Shown piece after piece: positions 53,619 through 60,776 of a stretch of 64,000 nucleotides of DNA. The DNA is from Pedobacter ghigonis (GTDB taxonomy: Bacteria > Bacteroidota > Bacteroidia > Sphingobacteriales > Sphingobacteriaceae). The first letter of the stretch is position 1; each line of letters opens with the position of its first letter. A program made the position numbers and the translations under genes. The stretch covers positions 234,943 to 298,942 of the forward strand of contig NZ_CAESCM010000006.1 in NCBI RefSeq assembly GCF_903166585.1, read 5' to 3'. The notes below the pieces were generated by a model. The model saw nothing but the letters and a program-made list of their open reading frames with translations. It did no database searches and was not told the DNA's origin.

Positions 53619-55829
53619 ATGTCAACCCTAATTAAACAACGCGATATTACCGATTGTGGTGCAGCCTGTCTGGCATCAGTTTCTGCATTTTATAAATTGA
53701 AAATGCCAGTTGCCCGCATTCGCCAATTGGCCAGTACCGATCAAAAAGGAACCAATGTTTTAGGATTAATAGAAGCAGCGAACAAACTTGGTTTTGAGGC
53801 CAGGGGAGTAAAAGGTACGCCTGATAGTCTGGCTAAAATCCCGTTACCGGCCATAGCACACGTAGTGGTTAAAAGGCAATTGCAACATTATGTGGTAGTT
53901 TATAAGGTAACGGATAAGTACATCGAAATAATGGATCCGGGTGATGGTAAAATGCATCGCAAAAATACCGATGATTTTACCAGTGAGTGGACAGGTGTAT
54001 TGGTGTTGTTGTTACCCGATGAAGGATTTAAACAAGGTAACGAAAAGGTAAATACAGGCAGCCGCTTTTGGAATCTCATCAAGCCACATAAGGGTGTTGT
54101 TGTTCAGGCCCTTTTCGGAGCCTTAATTTATACCATCCTTGGTTTATCTACGTCTATATTCGTTCAAAAAATAACCGATCATGTGTTGGTAGAAGGAAAC
54201 CGCAACCTGCTCAACCTAATGAGTATCATAATGGTAGCCATCCTGGCCCTGCAATTGTTTATTGGTACTGCCAAAACTATTTTTACCATTCGTACCGGAC
54301 AGCAAATAGATGCACGGTTAATATTGGGTTATTACAAGCATCTTTTAAAACTCCCGCAACAGTTTTTTGATACGATGCGTGTTGGCGAAATTATTTCGAG
54401 GGTGAACGATGCAGTTAAAATCAGGGCTTTTATTAACGATGTTGCTGTTAATCTGGTGGTAAACGGCTTTATTGTTGTATTTTCTTTTGTTTTAATGTTC
54501 AGTTACTATTGGAAATTGGCCTTAATTATGCTGGCTTTAATCCCTTTATATCTGCTGGTTTATTTAATTAGCAACAAGCTGAATAAGAAAATACAACGCA
54601 AGCTCATGGAAGAATCGGCTGATTTAGAATCGCAGCTGGTAGAAGGTTTGAATAATGTAGGTACTGTGAAAAGGTTCGGGCTCGAGAGGTTTACGAACGA
54701 GAAAACAGAAGCACATTTTATTGGCTTGCTCAGAACAATTTACAAATCCGGATTAAACTCAGTCTTTTCAGGTACTTCTACCGAAATTATTGCCCGGATG
54801 CTAACCATTGTGTTGCTTTGGGTTGGTGCAGGTTATGTATTGGACGGAGAAATTACTCCGGGCGAGTTATTCTCTTTTTATACGCTCATTGGTTACTTTA
54901 CAAGTCCGGCTACTTCATTAATTGGTGCAAATAAGTCGATACAGGATGCCATGATTGCATCTGATCGCTTGTTCGAAATTATGGACCTGGAGATTGAACA
55001 AAATTCATCGAGCATTCACCTTACCAGGGAGTTAATGGGCGATATCCGTTTTGAGCAGGTGGCTTTCCGGTATGGCAGTCGGGTAAATGTATTTGAAAAT
55101 CTGAACCTGAATATTAAAGCCGGTAGTTTTACCGCAATAATAGGGGAGAGCGGATCTGGTAAATCTACGCTGATGGCTTTACTTCAAAATATTTATCCCA
55201 TCCAATCGGGCAATATATTTATCGGTATTAATTCGCTGAAGTACCTAAACAATGCATCGTTAAGAAACCTCTTAAGTGTAGTACCGCAAAAGATTGATCT
55301 TTTTGCCGGCAATGTAATCGAAAATATTGCAATTGGAGATTATGCCCCTAATATGCAGCAGATTGTTAGTATTTGTACACAACTGGGCATTTTGGATTTT
55401 ATTGAAGCATTGCCTGAAGGATTTCAAACTTACCTGGGCGAAAATGGGGCTTCACTATCTGGTGGACAAAAGCAAAGGATTGCCATTGCGCGTGCACTAT
55501 ACCGTAACCCTGAGATTTTAATTCTGGACGAAGCTACATCCTCGCTGGATTCGGCTTCAGAGCAATATGTGCAGCGCACGATAGACCTGTTAAGAAAACA
55601 AAATAAAACAATTATCATCATTGCCCATCGATTAACAACCATTAAAAAAGCGGATAAGATTATCGTTTTGGATAAAGGGAAGGTGGTAGAAGAAGGCGTG
55701 CATAACGAAATGCTTGTTGCCAATAAACATTACGCCAATTTGTGGAGACAACAGTTTGGTGAAGATGATTTAGCAGGTTTAATAACCCCTTCTTTGGCGA
55801 TGAAAAATGCCCACATTGAACCCAATTGA
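53619..55829 (+). CDS. Peptidase-containing ABC transporter (C39 bacteriocin processing/export)
   Basis: A 736-aa inner-membrane exporter that cleaves double-glycine leaders and exports the core peptide. The N-terminal C39 peptidase has Cys13 in DITDCGAACLAS, His90 in QLQHYVVVYKV and Asp106 in IMDPGDG. The ABC transmembrane domain (about 155-440) has six helices. The nucleotide-binding domain has Walker A GESGSGKST (about 508-516), signature LSGGQKQR (about 612) and Walker B ILILDEATSSLD (about 633-644). All catalytic residues are present, so it should be active. Three GG-leader peptides are encoded within 5.7 kb. Confidence 0.95.
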   Translation: MSTLIKQRDITDCGAACLASVSAFYKLKMPVARIRQLASTDQKGTNVLGLIEAANKLGFEARGVKGTPDSLAKIPLPAIAHVVVKRQLQHYVVVYKVTDKYIEIMDPGDGKMHRKNTDDFTSEWTGVLVLLLPDEGFKQGNEKVNTGSRFWNLIKPHKGVVVQALFGALIYTILGLSTSIFVQKITDHVLVEGNRNLLNLMSIIMVAILALQLFIGTAKTIFTIRTGQQIDARLILGYYKHLLKLPQQFFDTMRVGEIISRVNDAVKIRAFINDVAVNLVVNGFIVVFSFVLMFSYYWKLALIMLALIPLYLLVYLISNKLNKKIQRKLMEESADLESQLVEGLNNVGTVKRFGLERFTNEKTEAHFIGLLRTIYKSGLNSVFSGTSTEIIARMLTIVLLWVGAGYVLDGEITPGELFSFYTLIGYFTSPATSLIGANKSIQDAMIASDRLFEIMDLEIEQNSSSIHLTRELMGDIRFEQVAFRYGSRVNVFENLNLNIKAGSFTAIIGESGSGKSTLMALLQNIYPIQSGNIFIGINSLKYLNNASLRNLLSVVPQKIDLFAGNVIENIAIGDYAPNMQQIVSICTQLGILDFIEALPEGFQTYLGENGASLSGGQKQRIAIARALYRNPEILILDEATSSLDSASEQYVQRTIDLLRKQNKTIIIIAHRLTTIKKADKIIVLDKGKVVEEGVHNEMLVANKHYANLWRQQFGEDDLAGLITPSLAMKNAHIEPN

Positions 55830-55870
55830 TTTTATAAATACAAAAGCCTTTAAATTATCCCCATCCCACT

Positions 55871-56179
55871 ATGAAGTTATTAGAATATATCGACCGGATT
55901 AAAATCATGCATAAGTTAATAAGAGAAAGCCGGACAGGAACACCTGATAATTTAGCCCGGAGACTATCGATATCCACTTCCAGGTTATATGTTGTACTCG
56001 ATGAATTGAAACTTATGGGAGCTCCTATAGAGTACTCGCGACAGTTACAAACCTACTATTACCAACAGCCATTTGAGGTGCAAATAAAGGCTGATTTCGT
56101 TTTGTTAAGCCAGCAGGAAACATTAAAAATAAATGCCGGATATTTTGTTCAGGAAAATTACCCGCTACTTTTTTTGTAG
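55871..56179 (+). CDS. Small HTH protein in the peptide operon
   Basis: A 102-aa protein. Residues 1-60 form a type-11-like helix-turn-helix (MKLLEYIDRIKIMHKLIRES, then GTPDNLARRLSISTSRLYVV and LDELKLMGAPIEYSR). The C-terminal part is a short beta/hydrophobic stretch. It lies 41 bases after the exporter gene and 90 bases before the first bacteriocin-like peptide. Local regulation of peptide expression is plausible but not shown. Confidence 0.65.
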   Translation: MKLLEYIDRIKIMHKLIRESRTGTPDNLARRLSISTSRLYVVLDELKLMGAPIEYSRQLQTYYYQQPFEVQIKADFVLLSQQETLKINAGYFVQENYPLLFL

Positions 56180-56269
56180 AGTGGGCAAGGGTAATTTAGT
56201 AATGTTGCAACAAAGGCGAAAACCGAAAAGCCTTTAAAGAGTAGGTATTTAAAAAATAACAACTAAATT

Positions 56270-56452
56270 ATGAAAAATTTAAATTTAGAAATGGTAGCTG
56301 TTCAGGAACTGGACACAAAAGAAATGATGGAAAACAATGGTGGAATGGGGTACGATGCCGGAGGGTATGGATTGGTATACGATCGCTCAAAAGCAGACGG
56401 TGCATTTTACAAAGGGTTTTTTAAAGGGGTTTACGATGCAATATTTAACTAA
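56270..56452 (+). CDS. Bacteriocin-like peptide precursor A (GG leader)
   Basis: A 60-aa precursor. The leader (1-25) ends in VQELDTKEMMENNGG, closely following the classical ELxxxEMxxxxGG pattern cleaved by C39 peptidases. The predicted 35-residue core is Gly- and Tyr-rich and contains GAFYKGFFKGVYDAIFN, with a GxxxG at residues 49-53. There are no cysteines. The second peptide gene starts six bases after the stop. It is a good candidate for the alpha or beta partner of a two-peptide (class IIb) bacteriocin. Activity is inference. Confidence 0.78.
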   Translation: MKNLNLEMVAVQELDTKEMMENNGGMGYDAGGYGLVYDRSKADGAFYKGFFKGVYDAIFN

Positions 56453-56458
56453 TTTATC

Positions 56459-56599
56459 ATGATAAGCGAACTAACTAAAAAAGAACTGATCAGCATTAAT
56501 GGTGGTCAGGAAGAGAAAACCCCGGAGGATATTGGCTACGCAGTAGGTCACTGGGTAGGTAAAGCTTTAATTGTTTGGGCTACTTTTTTCAAGAAATAA
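56459..56599 (+). CDS. Bacteriocin-like peptide precursor B (GG leader)
   Basis: An ATG at 56459 opens a 46-codon frame ending TAA at 56597-56599. The leader is MISELTKKELISINGG with GG at 15-16. The 30-residue core contains YAVGHWVGKALIVWATFFKK, a predicted amphipathic or transmembrane helix with G26-xxx-G30-xxx-G34 and a cationic end (KK). It has no cysteine. It lies six bases after peptide A and three bases before the likely GTG start of the CPBP gene, so the three genes are tightly coupled. Confidence 0.75.
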   Translation: MISELTKKELISINGGQEEKTPEDIGYAVGHWVGKALIVWATFFKK

Positions 56600-56601
56600 C
56601 A

Positions 56602-57309
56602 GTGTTATACAGTTTTTTTAAAAATCCAGTATATCAACTTAAACAAGATAACTCCTTTAGTCAATCGCTAAAGGAGTTATTTGTTGTTTTAGGCTATGCC
56701 ATGTTAGCGCTGTTTATTAATTATGTTTTTGTTTCGTTAACCGACCTTCTGATCAAATCAACTGCAGGTTTTTCATTTTTAGAAGCAATTAATCATGTGC
56801 AAAAATTGGCATCAGGTGAAAAAAAAGTTATTTTTTTTCTGGTTTTTGCACCTATTGTTGAAGAATTGATATTCAGATTGCCGCTTAAAATATCAAAGCA
56901 GAATATCTTTATTGCGATGATAGCGGCCTATTCATTATTCTACTTATCGCATAAATCTCTTACCACTATAATTACGCTAAGGGAATTATTCAGATTTTCG
57001 GTTTTTGTTACTGTCAGCTTTGCAGTTGTATTTAGTTTAAAGGAGCAATTCCTTTCACGGCTTTTGAATAAATATTTTGGTGTTTACTTTTACAGCCTAA
57101 CTGTTGTATTTGGATTATTGCATGTAGCTAACTTTTTAAGCCTGGTACCTGAAAACCTGATTTTTATAGCCCCCCTCTTTGCGCTTCATCAGGTTATTGT
57201 TGGTTTCTTTTTAGGCTACCTTCGGATAAAAAATGGATTAATCTGGTGTATTTTGTTGCACTTTATGTTTAATTTATTGCCAACCATCAGCTATTTTCTG
57301 AACCGGTAA
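56602..57309 (+). CDS. CPBP-family intramembrane metalloprotease (candidate immunity/processing protein)
   Basis: An inner-membrane protein of 235 aa from the GTG at 56602 (three bases after peptide B). A TTG at 56575 would overlap peptide B by 25 bases and is less likely. About seven hydrophobic segments are present. CPBP/Abi motifs are seen in order: EELIFRLPLK (EExxxR, about residue 92), VFGLLHVANF (FxxxH, about 173) and LLHFMFN (HxxxN, about 222). CPBP proteins next to bacteriocin genes often confer immunity. A decayed relative lies at 51653-51817. Confidence 0.85.
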   Translation: MLYSFFKNPVYQLKQDNSFSQSLKELFVVLGYAMLALFINYVFVSLTDLLIKSTAGFSFLEAINHVQKLASGEKKVIFFLVFAPIVEELIFRLPLKISKQNIFIAMIAAYSLFYLSHKSLTTIITLRELFRFSVFVTVSFAVVFSLKEQFLSRLLNKYFGVYFYSLTVVFGLLHVANFLSLVPENLIFIAPLFALHQVIVGFFLGYLRIKNGLIWCILLHFMFNLLPTISYFLNR

Positions 57310-57410
57310 AATTTCTTTTTCATATCGTAATCTTTCGCGCTTTTACCTGAATTAAATTTTTCACGATTTTTTGTGCGGAAATATTTCTTTTAAAGTATAT
57401 AACAAAAGGC

Positions 57411-57440
57411 AGCGTGTTCTTAAACCGAACACGCTTTTTT
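57411..57440 (+). terminator. Intrinsic terminator of the bacteriocin-like operon
   Basis: AGCGTGTTC (57411-57419) pairs with GAACACGCT (57427-57435) around TTAAACC, followed by a run of T residues. It lies about 100 bases after the CPBP stop. Confidence 0.85.
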
Positions 57441-57503
57441 ATTTTCTCAATGACTTGTTAAATAAGAGCTCCAATAAAAAAAAATGTAAAATAATTTCAT
57501 TTT

Positions 57504-57518
57504 ATTAACAGTGTTAAT
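57504..57518. promoter_or_regulatory. Candidate TetR operator upstream of tetR
   Basis: ATTAACAGTGTTAAT is a perfect 15-bp palindrome (7-nt arms around G), 26 bases before the tetR ATG at 57545. A twin differing only in the central base is found upstream of the tolC-like gene. Both copies are followed by TATG. Confidence 0.65.
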
Positions 57519-57544
57519 TATGTTTGCGGTGTAATTATTTTATC

Positions 57545-58183
57545 ATGGGAATAAAAGAGCGTAAGGAGAAGCATAAGGAGGATTTACGTCAGCGGATTTT
57601 GGACGCGGCGAAGGAACTTTTTTTAAAGGATGGCTATGAGGCTACCTCAATCAGGAAGATTGCGGAGAAAATAGAATTCAGTCCAACTACCATTTACCTG
57701 TACTATAAAGACAAGGCTGATATTATGTATGCTCTGCATCAGGAGGGCTTTAAATTATTGGGTTCTCAATTTGGGGTTTTGCAGCATGTGAGCGAGCCTT
57801 TTGAACGATTAAAAGCTATGGGGCGTGTTTACATGAGCTTTGCTTTAAATAATCCCGACTTTTATGAGCTCATGTTTATCATGAAAGAACCCATCGAATT
57901 TGTTAAGGCACACTGTCATGATGAAGAATGGGAAGAGGGTGAGCAGGCGTTTACCGCATTGATTATGACGGTTGACCAATGCAAGGCTGCGGGCTACTTT
58001 ACCAGTTTCGATACCACCACTTTTGCGCTTAATGTATGGTCGCTAATGCATGGCTTATGCAGTTTAAAATTGCAGGGGCACCTCGATCACATGGCTACAA
58101 CCAAAGCACATATACTGGAGGAAGGTGATTGGCTGGAGAAAACTTTTGATGGCTTTATTGCCATGTTGAATAGTTTAAAATAA
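57545..58183 (+). CDS. TetR-family transcriptional regulator
   Basis: A 212-aa repressor. The N-terminal HTH (about 15-60) reads LRQRILDAAKELFLKDGYEA, then TSIRKIAEKIEFSPTTIYLY. The C-terminal ligand domain contains FERLKAMGRVYMSFALNNPD, typical of the WHG-like TetR group. The start at the ATG at 57545 (MGIKERKEKHKEDL) is favoured over 57524, because it lies beyond the operator and gives a normal N-terminus. It is the first gene of the efflux cluster and probably regulates both itself and the pump. Confidence 0.92.
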   Translation: MGIKERKEKHKEDLRQRILDAAKELFLKDGYEATSIRKIAEKIEFSPTTIYLYYKDKADIMYALHQEGFKLLGSQFGVLQHVSEPFERLKAMGRVYMSFALNNPDFYELMFIMKEPIEFVKAHCHDEEWEEGEQAFTALIMTVDQCKAAGYFTSFDTTTFALNVWSLMHGLCSLKLQGHLDHMATTKAHILEEGDWLEKTFDGFIAMLNSLK

Positions 58184-58189
58184 TAATAT

Positions 58190-58204
58190 ATTAACACTGT
58201 TAAT
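58190..58204. promoter_or_regulatory. Candidate TetR operator upstream of the tolC-like gene
   Basis: ATTAACACTGTTAAT is a perfect 15-bp palindrome lying between the tetR stop (58183) and the ATG at 58206, ending one base before the start codon. It matches the site at 57504-57518 except at the central base. Binding here could block translation-proximal transcription or elongation. Confidence 0.65.
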
Positions 58205-58205
58205 T

Positions 58206-59567
58206 ATGAGGACAAAGTTATTTGGTTTGCTGCTTTTCTCGGTTACGGTTTTGGGTTCGACGGCAAATGCCCAACAGTTGCTGGATGCTTATGTGGCAGA
58301 AGCTTTTAAAAACAATATCGTTTTGCAGCAGAAAAATATTTCGTTAGATAAGGCCCAGCTGGCGTTAAAAACGGCCAGGAGTTTATATCTCCCGACTGTT
58401 GCTTTTTCTACCACCTGGTCTACTGCCGATGGTGGCCGTAACATTCCCTTACCACTTGGCGATTTGTTGAATCCGGTTTATTCTTCATTGAATAAATTAA
58501 CGGCTACCAACAATTTTCCTTTGATGGAAAACCAGAGCATCAACTTCCTGCCGAAGAATTATTATGATGCTAAAGTGCGTACAACGGTGCCCATTATTAA
58601 TACCGATTTAGGTTTTAATAAACAGATTTCGGCCCAGCAGGTAAGCTTACAGGAATTTGAAGTGCAGATATACAAACGCGATTTGGTGCGGAGCATTAAA
58701 ACTGCCTATTACAATTACCAGAATGCTTTGCAGGCGGTTGATATTTATAAATCGGGTTTGCAGCTGGCCAATGAAGGCCTACGGGTAAACGAAAAACTGC
58801 TTGATGGGGGAAAAGGTTTACCAGCCTATGTTCTGCGTTCGAAAAGTGAAGTCGAAAATGTGAATGCCCAATTGGTTTCGGCCCAGCAGCAGGTAGTTAA
58901 TGCCCGCATGTATTTTAATTTCCTCTTAAACCGCGAGGCAAACGAAAATATTGATGCGAATTTTGATAACCAGGTCGATTTGAATAAAGCTACCGCACTA
59001 ATTGCTGATTTATCGGTAACCGGTGGGAGAGAAGAATTAAAAGCTTTAGATCAACTGATTAACATCAATAAAACTGCACTTAAAATGAACAGGCAGTTTG
59101 CAGTGCCGAAACTGGGTGGTTTTGTGGATTTAGGCTCGCAGTCGGAAGGTTTTCACTTTAACGATAATACCCGTTATTACATGATTGGTTTGCAGCTCGA
59201 TATTCCGATTTTTACCGGAAACCGCAACAATTTTAAAATCAAACAAAGCAATCTTGATCTTAAAAATGCCGAGCTGAATGCCAGTCTGGTAGCCCAACAA
59301 TTAAACCTTTCGGCCAAAACAGCGCAAAATAACCTAAAGGCAGTATACCAAACCTACCAATCTTCGCTCAAACAGTTCGAGGCAGCATCGAGTTACCAAC
59401 GCCTCATTGAAAAAGGATATAAGGCAGGTACCAATTCTTTTATCGAAACCATCGATGCCCGTAACCAATATACTTCGGCCCAACTTTTAGTAAACATAAA
59501 CAGGTATAAAGTTTTATCGGCAATGGCCGATGTTGAACGCGAAACCGCAACCTATTCAATAAATTAA
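58206..59567 (+). CDS. TolC-family outer-membrane efflux channel
   Basis: A 453-aa protein with signal peptide MRTKLFGLLLFSVTVLGSTA, continuing NA and cleaved before QQ. It has two repeated long coiled-coil halves, including LLDAYVAEAFKNNIVLQQKN at the N-terminus and AASSYQRLIEKGYKAGTNSF with IETIDARNQYTSAQ near the C-terminus. It forms the outer-membrane exit of the tripartite pump encoded with the two genes downstream. The adaptor gene follows after four bases. Confidence 0.92.
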   Translation: MRTKLFGLLLFSVTVLGSTANAQQLLDAYVAEAFKNNIVLQQKNISLDKAQLALKTARSLYLPTVAFSTTWSTADGGRNIPLPLGDLLNPVYSSLNKLTATNNFPLMENQSINFLPKNYYDAKVRTTVPIINTDLGFNKQISAQQVSLQEFEVQIYKRDLVRSIKTAYYNYQNALQAVDIYKSGLQLANEGLRVNEKLLDGGKGLPAYVLRSKSEVENVNAQLVSAQQQVVNARMYFNFLLNREANENIDANFDNQVDLNKATALIADLSVTGGREELKALDQLININKTALKMNRQFAVPKLGGFVDLGSQSEGFHFNDNTRYYMIGLQLDIPIFTGNRNNFKIKQSNLDLKNAELNASLVAQQLNLSAKTAQNNLKAVYQTYQSSLKQFEAASSYQRLIEKGYKAGTNSFIETIDARNQYTSAQLLVNINRYKVLSAMADVERETATYSIN

Positions 59568-59571
59568 TTTT

Positions 59572-60624
59572 ATGAAGAAGATATTTATTTACTCAGCCCT
59601 GCTTGCTGCAGGTTTTACCATAAGTGCTTGCGGCAACCATAAAACCGATGCTGCCAGTGTTGGTAACCAGGATACCGTACCGGTAAAGGTAATGCCGTTA
59701 AAGGTAGAAGATGCAAGTCATGCGATTGCAGCTTCGGGACAGTTTACCACCAACGACGAAACTTTTCTATCATTTAAAAACGGGGGTATTATTAACCGGA
59801 TTATGGTAAAAGAGGGCGATGCTGTGCGCCAGGGACAATTACTGGCTACTGTGAACCAGACCGAAATTTCGGCCCAGGTTCAGCAGGTAAATTTATCATA
59901 TCAAAAGGCCGAACGCGATTACAACCGGGCAAGCAAACTGTATAAAGATAGCGTGGCTACTTTAGAGCAGATGCAAAATGCCAAAACAGCATTACAGGTA
60001 GCTAAACAACAATTGGATGCAGTAAAATTCAATCAAAACTATTCCGAAATCAGGGCAACCAGCAGTGGTTTTGTGCTTAAAAAATTGGCTAACGATGGTC
60101 AGGTAGTAGGCCCCGGAACGCCGATATTACAGATAAACGGAGCAAAACAAAGCAAATGGATTTTAAAAGTTGGTTTGAGCGATGTGCAGTGGGCAGCTTT
60201 AAAAATGGGCGATGGCGCTACCATTACTACCGATGCACTGCCGAACCAAACGCTAAGTGCAAAAGTAAGTCGCAAGGCAGAGGGCATCGATCCGCAAAGC
60301 GGAACTTTTGGCGTAGAGCTAAGCTTAAACGATTCGAAAATTCAGGGACTTGCCGCAGGCTTATTCGGTAAGGCTACCATTATCCCAACCAAAACAAGTA
60401 GCGGTTATACCATTCCTTACGATGCACTTTTAGATGGTGGTGAAAATGAAGGTTATGTTTTTATTACAAACGACAATAAAACCGCCCAAAAAGTAAAGGT
60501 TCAACTAGGTGCTATTCAGAATGACAAAATCACCATTAGTGGCGGTTTAGAAAATGCAGCAGGCTTAATTGTTTCGGGCAGCGCCTATTTAACAGATGGT
60601 TCTAAGATTAAAGTGGTGAAGTAA
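59572..60624 (+). CDS. RND efflux periplasmic adaptor lipoprotein
   Basis: A 350-aa membrane fusion protein. The lipoprotein signal MKKIFIYSALLAAGFTISAC puts the lipidated Cys at residue 20. The lipoyl half-motifs are GGIINRIMVKEGDAVRQGQL (about 74-93) and IRATSSGFVLKKLANDGQVV (about 160-180), flanking a short coiled-coil hairpin. A beta-barrel and membrane-proximal domain follow. It bridges the RND pump and the TolC-like channel. Confidence 0.93.
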   Translation: MKKIFIYSALLAAGFTISACGNHKTDAASVGNQDTVPVKVMPLKVEDASHAIAASGQFTTNDETFLSFKNGGIINRIMVKEGDAVRQGQLLATVNQTEISAQVQQVNLSYQKAERDYNRASKLYKDSVATLEQMQNAKTALQVAKQQLDAVKFNQNYSEIRATSSGFVLKKLANDGQVVGPGTPILQINGAKQSKWILKVGLSDVQWAALKMGDGATITTDALPNQTLSAKVSRKAEGIDPQSGTFGVELSLNDSKIQGLAAGLFGKATIIPTKTSSGYTIPYDALLDGGENEGYVFITNDNKTAQKVKVQLGAIQNDKITISGGLENAAGLIVSGSAYLTDGSKIKVVK

Positions 60625-60745
60625 GCGTAAAGCAGAAAGACCTAAGATTAAAGCAGATTGATCCGAAAGACTAAGAACTAAAGCTGAAAGCTAAAAAGAA
60701 GCACCCCAGATCGGTGTAATCATTCAATCCGTGTAATCACCCCGA
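60625..60745. repeat. Low-complexity AAAG-rich and GTGTAATC repeat spacer
   Basis: Runs of the type GCGTAAAGCAGAAAGACC, AAGATTAAAGCAG and AGACTAAGAACTAAAGCTG (60625-60690) are the complement of runs at about 16965-17020. The AATCCGTGTAATCA unit near 60728 is the inverse of the GATTACACGGATT unit at 16748. It separates the adaptor and RND pump genes by 152 bases without an obvious terminator. Confidence 0.55.
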
Positions 60746-60776
60746 AGGAAATAATATACACATCATAGCTAAGAAG

